Below are positions 8,280-16,681 of a stretch of DNA of 29,351 bases, one piece after another; the first letter of the stretch is position 1, and each line of letters begins with the position of its first letter. The notes under the pieces were generated by a model that had not been told where the DNA came from, ran no database searches, and was given only the letters and a program-made list of their open reading frames with translations. Source of the DNA: Sulfurovum sp. (GTDB lineage Bacteria; Campylobacterota; Campylobacteria; Campylobacterales; Sulfurovaceae); contig QNZV01000127.1 of the NCBI GenBank assembly GCA_003978395.1, forward strand, positions 1 through 29,351, written 5' to 3'. The position numbers and the translations under genes are program-made.

Positions 8280-9273
8280 GCTCTCTCTTTATCATCTCTA
8301 ATATACTCTTTGCAATCTCTTCTGCCATTAGTGGAGGAACAGCATTCCCTACTTGTTGCTGTTGAGATATGCTCTTTCCTTTAAATATAAAACTATCAGG
8401 AAAAGATTGAAGACGTGCCAACTCTCGAACAGTTAATGCCCTATTTTGAGAGTAATGAAATATTTTTCTCATATCTCCTGTAACGGTTACAGAAGGTTTT
8501 GAACTGCTATATTTGATATATTTTCGTACATCTCCTGATGTTGGACGTAAAGATAAGGGAATTGCTGTTCTATCTCCTCCATCAGGAATAAAACTCATCT
8601 TTGTCAACATCTGCTCTGTATGATTCATAGCCTTATGATTTGGAATGGTTGAAGTTTGAGATGACTCCAATATAGGTAAATCATCTATAGCCTCTTTGAC
8701 GCTCTTAAATTTATTAACTACAGGAGAGGGAAATAGAATCTCATTAGTAACTCTTGAACCAATAAATATAACTCTCTTTCTAACTTGTGCCACACCATAG
8801 TCAGCAGAGTTTAACACTTTGCACTCTACATAATAACCTATCTTATTAAAATCATCTATAATCTCTTGGCGAGTTTTAGTTTTATTATGAGTAAATAATC
8901 TAGCCACATTTTCCATGACAAAATATTTTGGTTTTACCACAGATACCACACGAACAAACTCTTTAAAGAGTCTATTTCTAGGGTCATCTATAAATTTTCT
9001 TCCAATATTCCCTGCTATGCTAAAACCTTGGCAAGGAGGACCACCAATAATTACATCAATATTATGATTATTAGTAAGTTTCTTAATAGTCCCATTTGAT
9101 ACTTTTGTAATATCTTCTCTTAGAACATGATGTCTCTTAAAATTTTCTCGATATGTCTCTAAAAATTCATCTTCTATATCAATAGCAAAGATATTTTCAA
9201 ATCCAGCACTATTAAAACCCAATGAAAAGCCACCTGCTCCAGAAAAGAGGTCAATATATTTTAAATCTTCTAT
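8251..9273 (-). CDS. C5-cytosine DNA methyltransferase with an apparent ATA start codon
   Basis: All catalytic motifs of a C5-cytosine methyltransferase are present: motif I DLFSGAGGFSLGF, motif IV GGPPCQGFS with the nucleophilic cysteine, motif VI ENV, motif VIII QVRKRVIFIGSR, motif IX RELARLQSFPDSF and motif X QQVGNAVPP. The first ATG, GTG or TTG downstream of the in-frame stop at 9355-9357 is the TTG at 9220-9222, but that lies inside motif I and would delete it. Between the stop and motif I the frame is open without a normal start codon. I place the start at ATA 9271-9273: it follows an AAAGGA site (9280-9285) by six bases and gives an N-terminus EDLKYIDLFSGAGG, just where this family usually begins. 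The length would be 340 residues. It could be a start-codon mutant, a rare ATA/ATT-initiated gene, or a 5'-truncated one. Confidence 0.8.
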   Translation of the reverse strand: MEDLKYIDLFSGAGGFSLGFNSAGFENIFAIDIEDEFLETYRENFKRHHVLREDITKVSNGTIKKLTNNHNIDVIIGGPPCQGFSIAGNIGRKFIDDPRNRLFKEFVRVVSVVKPKYFVMENVARLFTHNKTKTRQEIIDDFNKIGYYVECKVLNSADYGVAQVRKRVIFIGSRVTNEILFPSPVVNKFKSVKEAIDDLPILESSQTSTIPNHKAMNHTEQMLTKMSFIPDGGDRTAIPLSLRPTSGDVRKYIKYSSSKPSVTVTGDMRKIFHYSQNRALTVRELARLQSFPDSFIFKGKSISQQQQVGNAVPPLMAEEIAKSILEMIKREHEFQNDKRA

Positions 9274-9349
9274 TATTTTTCCTTTAAAGTTTTTAATAGA
9301 AGTATATCTAAGTTTTTTTATTTCAATAGGAAACAGTTGAAAAATTTCT

Positions 9350-10609
9350 CTATTCTAAAAAAGCAAAAATCCCATCTTTTTCTAAAGGTTTAATCATCTC
9401 ATTTACTGCATTTGCATCATACCCAAGCTCTTTTAATCGCTCTAAAACAGGTGGATGGGTATAGTAAAAAAAGATTACCAAAGGGTGTGATTTTGGAAAA
9501 GCTTTGTTCTCTTGAATCAGTTTAATCAGTGCTGATACCAAATTCTCTTTTCCTCCAAGTTCACTTCCAAACTCATCGGCTGCATATTCATTATGACGAC
9601 TTACAGCAGACATAATGGGGGTAAAGACAAAAGAGATAAGGGGTAAAAGCATCATCATCATAGCAATCTCTATCCCTGCATTTGGTTCGATTTTCATATC
9701 AAAAAATAGACTCTCTGGAAGATTTCCAAGAAGAAAAAAGGAGGAGAGTAGAAGTAGCCCCATCATTCCAATATTTTTCCAAATATCTCCGTGGCTAAAG
9801 TGTCCTAATTCATGACCTAAAACGGCTAAGAGTTCTTTATTTGTTAATTTTTCAACCAATGTATCAAAAAGTACAACACGTTTTGATTTACCAAGACCAC
9901 CAAAATAAGCATTTAAACGGCTATCTCGTTTTGAAGCATCAAGGACAAAAACACCATCACTCTTTAAGCCTACACTTTGCATCATCTTTTCAATAGAGTC
10001 TCTTAGTTCTCCATCTTCTAATGGGGTAAACTTATTGAATATAGGAGCAATAATGGTTGGGTAGATAATATTGACCAAAAGAGCAATAGAGAAAAGAAGA
10101 GTAAATCCCCATATCCACCAATTCTCAATATTTATAACAATCCATGATAAAATATAAAAGATGATTCCACCAAAGACAATAAAGAGTAGTGATGATTTCA
10201 GTTGATCTATAATATAGAGTTTTGGGGTTGTGTTAGTAAAACCGTACTCTTTATCCAACTTAAATGTCTGATAGAGTTCAAAAGGTAAGTTAGCAATAAA
10301 ACCTATAGCAATAAATCCAAACAAAAATAGAACAGCATCTTGAGCAGAACTTCCTGTGTTTAAAGCAGAAGTAAGCCAAGCAAAACCACCTAAAATCCAC
10401 CATACAAACACACCATAATCAACCAATGTGGATAAAATACCTAAACGCTCTTTTTTAACAGCATATTCTCCTGCTATTTGATAGTTTTCCTGACTCATTA
10501 AAATGGCTTCGCCACTCTTTTGGGTATCAATATAACCTATCTGCATAATTGATATATAAATTTTTATAAGGGTATAAACGGTAAAGAGTACCATTATGAT
10601 TTCTAACAT
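9350..10609 (-). CDS. M48A (Ste24/CaaX protease-like) membrane metalloprotease
   Basis: This is a 419-residue integral membrane zinc protease. HELGH at 266-270 supplies the zinc ligands and catalytic glutamate, and the third ligand is the glutamate of EYAAD (341-345). Hydrophobic segments lie near 3-20, 62-85, 92-112, 138-160, 166-190, 280-298 and 315-335, matching the Ste24 layout more than the shorter HtpX. A role in membrane-protein quality control or peptide processing is inferred from the family; no substrate is evident. The ATG at 10607-10609 follows AAGGTC. Its TAG stop lies 77 bp upstream of the methyltransferase start proposed here, so the restriction cassette abuts its 3' end directly. 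Confidence 0.9.
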   Translation of the reverse strand: MLEIIMVLFTVYTLIKIYISIMQIGYIDTQKSGEAILMSQENYQIAGEYAVKKERLGILSTLVDYGVFVWWILGGFAWLTSALNTGSSAQDAVLFLFGFIAIGFIANLPFELYQTFKLDKEYGFTNTTPKLYIIDQLKSSLLFIVFGGIIFYILSWIVINIENWWIWGFTLLFSIALLVNIIYPTIIAPIFNKFTPLEDGELRDSIEKMMQSVGLKSDGVFVLDASKRDSRLNAYFGGLGKSKRVVLFDTLVEKLTNKELLAVLGHELGHFSHGDIWKNIGMMGLLLLSSFFLLGNLPESLFFDMKIEPNAGIEIAMMMMLLPLISFVFTPIMSAVSRHNEYAADEFGSELGGKENLVSALIKLIQENKAFPKSHPLVIFFYYTHPPVLERLKELGYDANAVNEMIKPLEKDGIFAFLE

Positions 10610-10682
10610 TTTTTGACCTTTTAGATGTAATAAGAGAAATATATCTAAAAAGTCTTAAACCTTGGTTCTATATAATATCTAT

Positions 10683-11588
10683 TTACTTTTCTATCTTATT
10701 TACTTTTATATAAATAGAGAGACCTATCATCAATGCCGTAACCCCAAAAATAAGATAAACAGCAGAAGCAAGCTTTTCAGGTTGAGTAATAGCAAATTTA
10801 AAAACCAACATTAGTGCTTCGATAGAGAGAGCAATAATAATTGACCCCAAAAAACGTATCATTGTCTGATGCCCATCTCCTGAACCATCTTCTTTCTCTT
10901 TTCCTAATACCTCCTCTTCAAAAATGGCTTTGACCAAGTCAAATATTGCCAAAGAGAGTGTTAGTAGAATAGTAGCTTTGAACATCTCATTAATATCTAT
11001 GGATTTAATATCTAAACCCAAGCCCAAAAAACTACCTATTGCTTTGACAAAAAGAAGTAAAGCAACCAAGGCTAAGGCGATAGAAAATGCTGTATAAACA
11101 GATTTTGAAAACTTCCCAAATAGAGAATTGATTGAACTAGGAAGTATCATTTTTAAAATATTTTTTATTTGAATATCAACACAGATAATAAAAAGTAAAT
11201 TATTCTCTTCATCGTAAATAGGAAAAGAAGAGGTAACCACCATATTGTTACTCTCTAAAGAGGGATAAGGGTCGGTTAATACACAACGATGCTCTTTGAA
11301 GGTACGATAATAATAGGCTCTCTCGCTTCTATCATACCCTTTTCGTTTTCCATGTAGTTTTGAATTTTTAGAAACATTATCTATAACTTGAATACCATTG
11401 GTATCAATAACATAGAGTACTTCTGCTTGTGGAATCGATTTTTGTAAACTTTTTAACTGCTTCTCTAAATTTTCATTTATGTTATCATCTAACTTCAAAG
11501 TAGCAATATTTCTACTCATAATATAACATAAATAGGCTCGTGCTTTTGTTCGTATTGACGCGTATTCTTGAATTTCTTGGATAACCAT
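10683..11588 (-). CDS. PDC-sensor (Cache-like) protein with four C-terminal membrane helices
   Basis: This is a 301-residue protein. Residues ~15-140 carry a PDC/Cache-like fold: AEVLYVIDTNGIQVID (55-70), a YYYRTF motif (92-97), TDPYPS (105-110) and VVTSSFPIYD with a final hydrophobic strand LLFIICVDI. Instead of an N-terminal membrane anchor, four hydrophobic helices follow it (about 165-190, 203-223, 243-266 and 273-293). There is no histidine kinase, GGDEF or chemoreceptor output domain. An AGGAAC site precedes the ATG. The neighbours, pckA upstream and the M48 protease downstream, give no functional clue. It is probably a sensory or ligand-responsive membrane protein of unknown output. 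Confidence 0.7.
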   Translation of the reverse strand: MVIQEIQEYASIRTKARAYLCYIMSRNIATLKLDDNINENLEKQLKSLQKSIPQAEVLYVIDTNGIQVIDNVSKNSKLHGKRKGYDRSERAYYYRTFKEHRCVLTDPYPSLESNNMVVTSSFPIYDEENNLLFIICVDIQIKNILKMILPSSINSLFGKFSKSVYTAFSIALALVALLLFVKAIGSFLGLGLDIKSIDINEMFKATILLTLSLAIFDLVKAIFEEEVLGKEKEDGSGDGHQTMIRFLGSIIIALSIEALMLVFKFAITQPEKLASAVYLIFGVTALMIGLSIYIKVNKIEK

Positions 11589-11644
11589 CTGTTTGTTCCT
11601 ATCTAATAGAGTTAAATTTATTTTATTGTTGTGTGATTTTTATT

Positions 11645-11686
11645 AAAAAAAAGAGAAGAGCCTAGATGTAAAATAGATACATCTAG
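11645..11686 (-). terminator. Rho-independent terminator after pckA
   Basis: Read on the minus strand, the arms CTAGATGTA (11686-11678) and TACATCTAG (11670-11662) form a 9-bp perfect stem around a 7-base loop. A T-rich tract follows, ending in eight T's (11652-11645). It starts about 15 bp past the pckA stop and ahead of the PDC-sensor gene. Confidence 0.75.
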
Positions 11687-11700
11687 CCGTTTGTATAGAG

Positions 11701-13281
11701 TTAAAGTTTTGGACCAGCAGCTGAATAGTCAAACTCTGAACCGTTATCATTGTAACGTTCAAAGTTTTTGATAAACTCTTGAGCTAAATGAGTTAATGTT
11801 TCATTCATTTTTTCTTCACTATCCCATGTTGTTTTAGGGTTTAATATAGCATTATCATGAATTCCATCTAATTTTTTTGGAAAATGGAGGTCAAATATAG
11901 GTAGAGTATCAAACTCTGCATCATTAATAGAACCATTAAGGATTCCATTAATACATGCTCTGGTATCTTTTATACTCATTCGCTTACCTGCACCATTTAG
12001 ACCTGTGTTTACTAAATAGACATTTACATTGTGCTTATCAATTTTCTCACCCAATAATTTTGCATAAGCTGTTGGATGTAAAGGTAAAAATGCTTCTCCA
12101 AAACATGCTGAAAAGGTTGTTACAGGTTCAACAATTCCTCTCTCTGTCCCTGCTACTTTGGCTGTGTAGCCACTTAGGAAATAGTACATAGCTTGCTCTT
12201 TACTAAGTTTTGATACAGGAGGTAACACACCAAAGGCATCATAAGATAAGAAAACAATATTCGTTGGGTGTCCTGCTTGTAAATCTTCTTTATGGTTTTC
12301 AATATGTTCTATAGGATAAGAGACTCGTGTATTTTGTGTTTTTGAAACATCATCATAATCAACATTACCAACTTCATCATGCACAACATTTTCTAAAAGA
12401 GCATCTTTTCTAATCGCTGCAAAGATTTCTGGCTCTGATTTTTCATCAAGGTTAATTACTTTTGCATAACATCCACCCTCGAAGTTAAATACACCATTGT
12501 CATCCCAACCGTGTTCATCATCTCCAATTAAAGCTCTATGAGGGTCTGTAGAGAGTGTTGTTTTTCCTGTACCTGAGAGTCCAAAAAAGAGTGCAACATC
12601 GCCCTCTTCTCCAACATTCGCAGAACAGTGCATAGAGAGTTTACCCTCTAGTGGCAACCAATAGTTCATCATAGAGAAGATACCTTTTTTCATCTCTCCA
12701 CCATACCATGTTCCACCAATAATAGAGATATTTTTCTCTATATCAAAACATACATAAACATCTGAATTTAAGCCCATAGCTTTATAATCTTTATTGACTG
12801 TTTTACAAGCATTGTAAACAACAAAGTCAGGTTCAAAAGTCTCTAACTCTTCTTCTGTAGGACGAATAAACATATTTTTTACAAAGTGAGCCTGCCATGC
12901 AACCTGTGAAATAAATCGAATAGAACGCCTACTAGCATCACTTGCACCAGCATAAACATCCATTACATAAATATCGGAATTAGAGAGCTGAGTTTTGGTT
13001 AAATCATAAAGAGTTTCAAACTTTTCTTTATCAATTTTTCGATTAATTTTACCCCAAGAGATATGTTCATTTGATGATGGTTGGTCTACAAAATATTTAT
13101 CTTTAGGACTTCTCCCTGTAAAAATACCTGTATCACACATTGCTGTTCCAGTAGATGAGATTTTACATTCATTCTTATTAACTTCATGTGCTTGAAGTTC
13201 ATCGTAACTTAGGTTGTAGTAAACTTTTCCAATATTTTCTAATCCTAGTTTATCCAGACCATTTGGTGTACGGGTGCTCAT
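11701..13281 (-). CDS. pckA: Phosphoenolpyruvate carboxykinase (ATP)
   Basis: This enzyme interconverts oxaloacetate plus ATP with phosphoenolpyruvate, CO2 and ADP in the cytoplasm. It shows the ATP-type signatures: the substrate-binding arginine in TGIFTGRSPKDKYFV (51-65), the metal-binding GGTWYGGEMKKGIFSMMNYW (189-208), the kinase-1a P-loop GLSGTGKTT (234-242), and the kinase-2 region GDDEHGWDD (253-261). Length (526) is normal. An AAAAGG site precedes the ATG. It has its own terminator and a 260-bp upstream region. It lies next to oadB-oadA-oadG, so PEP, pyruvate and oxaloacetate are handled by one locus, useful for anaplerosis, gluconeogenesis or the reductive TCA cycle. Direction in vivo is not deducible. 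Confidence 0.97.
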   Translation of the reverse strand: MSTRTPNGLDKLGLENIGKVYYNLSYDELQAHEVNKNECKISSTGTAMCDTGIFTGRSPKDKYFVDQPSSNEHISWGKINRKIDKEKFETLYDLTKTQLSNSDIYVMDVYAGASDASRRSIRFISQVAWQAHFVKNMFIRPTEEELETFEPDFVVYNACKTVNKDYKAMGLNSDVYVCFDIEKNISIIGGTWYGGEMKKGIFSMMNYWLPLEGKLSMHCSANVGEEGDVALFFGLSGTGKTTLSTDPHRALIGDDEHGWDDNGVFNFEGGCYAKVINLDEKSEPEIFAAIRKDALLENVVHDEVGNVDYDDVSKTQNTRVSYPIEHIENHKEDLQAGHPTNIVFLSYDAFGVLPPVSKLSKEQAMYYFLSGYTAKVAGTERGIVEPVTTFSACFGEAFLPLHPTAYAKLLGEKIDKHNVNVYLVNTGLNGAGKRMSIKDTRACINGILNGSINDAEFDTLPIFDLHFPKKLDGIHDNAILNPKTTWDSEEKMNETLTHLAQEFIKNFERYNDNGSEFDYSAAGPKL

Positions 13282-13366
13282 TTTGTGTACCTTTTTGTTT
13301 ATATATGTTTTATTTTGCTATTTTGAATTGATTAAGCCTGCATAACCATTTTATAGCAAATAAAAG

Positions 13367-13383
13367 GAGACCTAAGTGGTCTC
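13367..13383 (-). terminator. Hairpin terminator downstream of oadB
   Basis: GAGACC and GGTCTC form a perfect 6-bp stem with a 5-base loop. On the minus strand it is followed by CTTTTATTT, as expected for a factor-independent terminator. It sits between oadB and pckA and overlaps a TATAAA-like box (13350-13355) that may be a pckA promoter. Confidence 0.5.
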
Positions 13384-13427
13384 ATTTTATTTACCATATG
13401 AAGTAATAACCAATTTTTAAAACTCCT

Positions 13428-13471
13428 CTATTCAATAGAGTATAATTTTGGAAAATTATACTATTGAATAG
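13428..13471. repeat. Long near-perfect inverted repeat between oadB and pckA
   Basis: The left arm (13428-13449) and right arm (13452-13471) are complementary over 20 base pairs, with a 2-base bulge and a 2-base spacer. The arms contain CTATTCAAT and AGTATAATTTT. It lies about 70 bp past the oadB stop. The minus-strand sequence after it is AGGAGTTTTAAAAATT, which is not a classic T-tract, so it might be an mRNA-stabilising hairpin, a terminator or an operator-like palindrome. Confidence 0.65.
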
Positions 13472-13540
13472 ATATTAATAAACTTACTTATAAATGTAAA
13501 TTAAAATAACATTTTAAAGAGTTACCTTTTGTACAACTCT

Positions 13541-14872
13541 CTATTTGAATATAGAAAGCAATACACCAGCAGCAACAGCCGAACCAATAACACCTGCAAC
13601 ATTTGGACCCATTGCATGCATAAGAAGTACATTTCCTGGTTTCTCTTCTGAACCAACTTTAGAGACAACCCGTGCTGACATAGGTACAGCCGATACACCT
13701 GCTGCACCGATAAGTGGATTAATAGGCTCATCTGAAAACTTGTTCATAAGTTTTGCCATAAGAACACCCATAGCCGTACCAGCAGAGAATGCTAAAAGAC
13801 CAATAACCATAATTCCCATAGTCTCTAAAACCAAGAACTTATCAGCAGCTAGTTTTGAACCAACTCCAAGTCCTAAGAAAATAGTAATAACGTTAATTAA
13901 TGAGTTCTGCATAGTATCGGATAATCTATCAACCACTCCAGACTCTTTTGCAAAGTTACCAAAAGCAAATGCCCCAATCAGTGGAGATGACTCAGGTAAA
14001 AGTAACAGTGTTAACATCAATACAACAATAGGAAAAATCAATTTTTCTAATCTATGAACTTGTCGTGTTGTTTTCATTACAATTTGACGTTCAGCTTTTG
14101 TTGTCAAGGCTCTCATTATTGGAGGCTGAATAACAGGTACTAATGCCATATATGAGTAGGCAGCAACAGCAATAACACCCAACATCTCAGGAGCTAATCG
14201 GTTTGCAATAAAGATTGATGTAGGACCATCAGCCCCACCAATAATAGAAACAGCTGATGCTGTTTGCAAATCAAATCCAATCAGTACAGCTCCAACCAGT
14301 GAACCAAAGATACCAAATTGAGCAGCTCCACCCAACATTGCTGTTTTAGGATTTGCTAATAGTGGTGCAAAATCAGTCATTGCACCAACACCCATAAAGA
14401 TAAGCAGAGGAAAGAACTCATTGGCAATACCCATATTATAGATAATACCAAGCATTCCATGCTCTCCACCCATCCCTGCAAGAGGAATATTGGCAAGGAG
14501 TCCACCAAATGCTATAGGAATCAACAATAGAGGTTCAAAGTTCTTAGCAATTGCTAAATAGAAGAGTATAAAAACGATTATAATCATAATAATACGTCCC
14601 AAAGAAGACTCAAACCAAGTCATCTCTCTCTCAAACTTATGACCTCTAGGGTCAGAAGTTGTCTCTCCATCATGAACATCGACAATAGCACTAATACCCG
14701 TAGTTGACCACCAACTAGAGGCTAATTCACTAATACTTTTAGAGACATAAGGCTTATGCTCTGTTGTCTCCTGTTGTTCAGGAGCTGATGCTTCATGTTC
14801 TGTTGCTTGAACCATAGAGGTCAAAGCAAAAAGAGCAAAAAACAGTGAGATTATTAATTGTTTTAATTTCAT
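13541..14872 (-). CDS. oadB: Sodium-pumping decarboxylase beta subunit, with N-terminal extension
   Basis: This is the membrane subunit of a sodium-translocating decarboxylase. It decarboxylates carboxybiotin and exports Na+ across the inner membrane. The canonical body begins near residue 95 (LAIAKNFEPLLLIPIAFGGLLANIP). It includes GGADGPTSIFIANRL and the C-terminal NPLIGAAGVSAVPMSARVV, both conserved in OadB/GcdB/MmdB. Unusually, about 70 residues precede it. They are a signal-peptide-like start (hydrophobic 5-22, then ALTSMVQA) and a charged, histidine- and glutamate-rich linker that would be periplasmic. The gene starts 3 bp after the oadA stop, and its GGAG site lies inside the oadA 3' end, so the two are coupled. 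Total length is 443 residues. Confidence 0.93.
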   Translation of the reverse strand: MKLKQLIISLFFALFALTSMVQATEHEASAPEQQETTEHKPYVSKSISELASSWWSTTGISAIVDVHDGETTSDPRGHKFEREMTWFESSLGRIIMIIIVFILFYLAIAKNFEPLLLIPIAFGGLLANIPLAGMGGEHGMLGIIYNMGIANEFFPLLIFMGVGAMTDFAPLLANPKTAMLGGAAQFGIFGSLVGAVLIGFDLQTASAVSIIGGADGPTSIFIANRLAPEMLGVIAVAAYSYMALVPVIQPPIMRALTTKAERQIVMKTTRQVHRLEKLIFPIVVLMLTLLLLPESSPLIGAFAFGNFAKESGVVDRLSDTMQNSLINVITIFLGLGVGSKLAADKFLVLETMGIMVIGLLAFSAGTAMGVLMAKLMNKFSDEPINPLIGAAGVSAVPMSARVVSKVGSEEKPGNVLLMHAMGPNVAGVIGSAVAAGVLLSIFK

Positions 14873-14875
14873 GGA

Positions 14876-16666
14876 TTACTCCATTGTTGCAAGAAGCTGT
14901 CCATCGACTACAGCGTCATTTGTATTAACATCAATAGATTTAATTACACCAGATTTTTCAGCAACAATATCAATCTCCATCTTCATCGCTTCCAAAATCA
15001 TAATCTGCTCACCCTCATTCACTGAATCGCCTGCTACTTTTAAGATTTTCCAAACAGTACCTGGTGTTTGAGATTTAACTTCGATAGAACCTTTTCCACC
15101 TGCTACTACTGGCTTTGGTGTTGATGCTACTGGTGCTGATGTTGGTGCAACTGTAATTTCTGCATCACCCTCTGCTACTTGTACACTATAACTCTTACCA
15201 TCTACTACTACTGTATAACTTCCACTCATCTCTTCTCCTCCACTTTGTTGATTATTCTCTTTACCTTTTCTTACCATTAAAGGACCTTCACCCTTTAAAA
15301 ATGCAATACCTTTTTGGTCACATGATGCTGCAATAAAGATATTCTCTTCTGTTGTTGGCAACTCTTCATCTTCAAGAACTTTTGTCCAGTATGCAATTGA
15401 TTTAGTAACTTCTCTGTCTGAAATGTCCAAAGGATTTTCAGATGTTGGTTCTAGTTTTAACTTCTCTGATGCCAATTTTACAATCTCTGCATCTGGCTCA
15501 ACTGGTGTTTTACCAAAGTAACCAAGAACCATACGACCATAACCTGGTGCAATCTGCTTCCATTTACCAAACATAACATTTGCATACGCTTGTTGCCAAT
15601 AAAACTGACTTACAGGTGTTACAGAAGTACCATAACCACCACGTTCAACAACCTCTTTCATCTCTGCAATTACTTCATCGAACTTCTCTAAGTTTCCAGA
15701 GTCTCTCATCATTTGAGTATTGGCTGTCAATGCACCACCTGGCATTGGCGAGAATGGAATCAATGGAGATACTTGAGTAGCTTCTGGTGGAATAAGATAA
15801 TCAGCCAAACACTCTTTTAATCTCTCTTCATACTTAAGAACTTTATCAAGTTTTAAATCTCCAAGATTATACTCTGTACCTTTTGTTGCATGTAACATAG
15901 TAAGAATATCTGGTTGAGATGTTCCACCACTTACAGGGCTTGCTGCCATATCAATACCGTTTGCACCTGCCTCTAATGCTGCCAAATATGAAGCAACTGA
16001 AACACCTGCTGTCTCATGAGTATGAAGTCTTAAATGAACCTCTTCTCCAAGAAGATTTCTAGCCATTGCTATAGTATCAAACACTTTACGAGGATTTGCA
16101 GTTCCTGATGCGTCTTTAAAACATACAGAATCAAAATCAATACCTGAATCAAGAATATTTCGTAGAGTCTTTTCATAGAAACCTACATCATGAGCACCTT
16201 TACAACCTGGTGGTAAATCCATCATAGTAACTACCACTTCATGATTAAGACCATGACGTTTAATACACTCTGCTGAGTATGCCAAATTATTTACATCATT
16301 TAACGCATCAAAGTTTCTAATGGTTGTTGTACCATGTTTTTTAAACATTTTTGCATGTAAGTCAATAAGCTCTCTACTACCTGTTTCAAGCATTACTGTA
16401 TTAATACCACGTGAAAGAGTTTGTAGATTCGCCTCTGGTCCTACAACCTCTCTAAACTTATCCATCATCTCAAATGCATTCTCTTGCAAATAGAAGAAAA
16501 GGCTCTGAAATCTAGCTCCTCCACCAAACTCAAAGTGATTAATACCTGCATTTTTTGCAGCTTCTACCGCGGGGAGGAAATCCTCCATAAGGACACGACC
16601 GCCAAAAACAGATTGAAATCCATCTCTAAATGTTGTGTCCATCACATCAATATATTTTTTTGCCAT
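14876..16666 (-). CDS. oadA: Biotin-dependent oxaloacetate decarboxylase alpha / pyruvate carboxylase B-type subunit
   Basis: This is a 596-residue carboxyltransferase with a C-terminal biotinyl domain. The TIM-barrel carboxyltransferase domain opens with DTTFRDGFQS (10-19), where many homologues have RDAHQS. CFKDASG carries the carboxylysine, LHTHETAG the metal-binding histidines, and SPVSGGTSQPD and MPGGALTAN follow. A linker rich in alanine, proline and threonine (about 505-530) leads to the biotinyl domain, with EAMKM and the biotinylated lysine at K562, 35 residues from the end as usual. OadB and OadG genes flank it, so a Na+-pumping oxaloacetate decarboxylase is the first choice. In Campylobacter a related subunit (PycB) works with PycA as pyruvate carboxylase, so it may serve both. 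Confidence 0.92.
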   Translation of the reverse strand: MAKKYIDVMDTTFRDGFQSVFGGRVLMEDFLPAVEAAKNAGINHFEFGGGARFQSLFFYLQENAFEMMDKFREVVGPEANLQTLSRGINTVMLETGSRELIDLHAKMFKKHGTTTIRNFDALNDVNNLAYSAECIKRHGLNHEVVVTMMDLPPGCKGAHDVGFYEKTLRNILDSGIDFDSVCFKDASGTANPRKVFDTIAMARNLLGEEVHLRLHTHETAGVSVASYLAALEAGANGIDMAASPVSGGTSQPDILTMLHATKGTEYNLGDLKLDKVLKYEERLKECLADYLIPPEATQVSPLIPFSPMPGGALTANTQMMRDSGNLEKFDEVIAEMKEVVERGGYGTSVTPVSQFYWQQAYANVMFGKWKQIAPGYGRMVLGYFGKTPVEPDAEIVKLASEKLKLEPTSENPLDISDREVTKSIAYWTKVLEDEELPTTEENIFIAASCDQKGIAFLKGEGPLMVRKGKENNQQSGGEEMSGSYTVVVDGKSYSVQVAEGDAEITVAPTSAPVASTPKPVVAGGKGSIEVKSQTPGTVWKILKVAGDSVNEGEQIMILEAMKMEIDIVAEKSGVIKSIDVNTNDAVVDGQLLATME

Positions 16667-16681
16667 CTTATACCTTCATTG

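Noticed and set aside
9313..9319. A run of seven A's upstream of the cytosine methyltransferase as a phase-variation tract
   Set aside because: Both alternative upstream frames hit stops just before or within the tract (TGA at 9325-9323, TAA at 9320-9318), so slippage would not join the gene to a start codon.
13545..14057. A 170-codon open frame on the plus strand
   Set aside because: It is antisense to oadB, has low-complexity composition (A, P, T, S, I) typical of reverse-strand reading, and no ribosome site or family resemblance.
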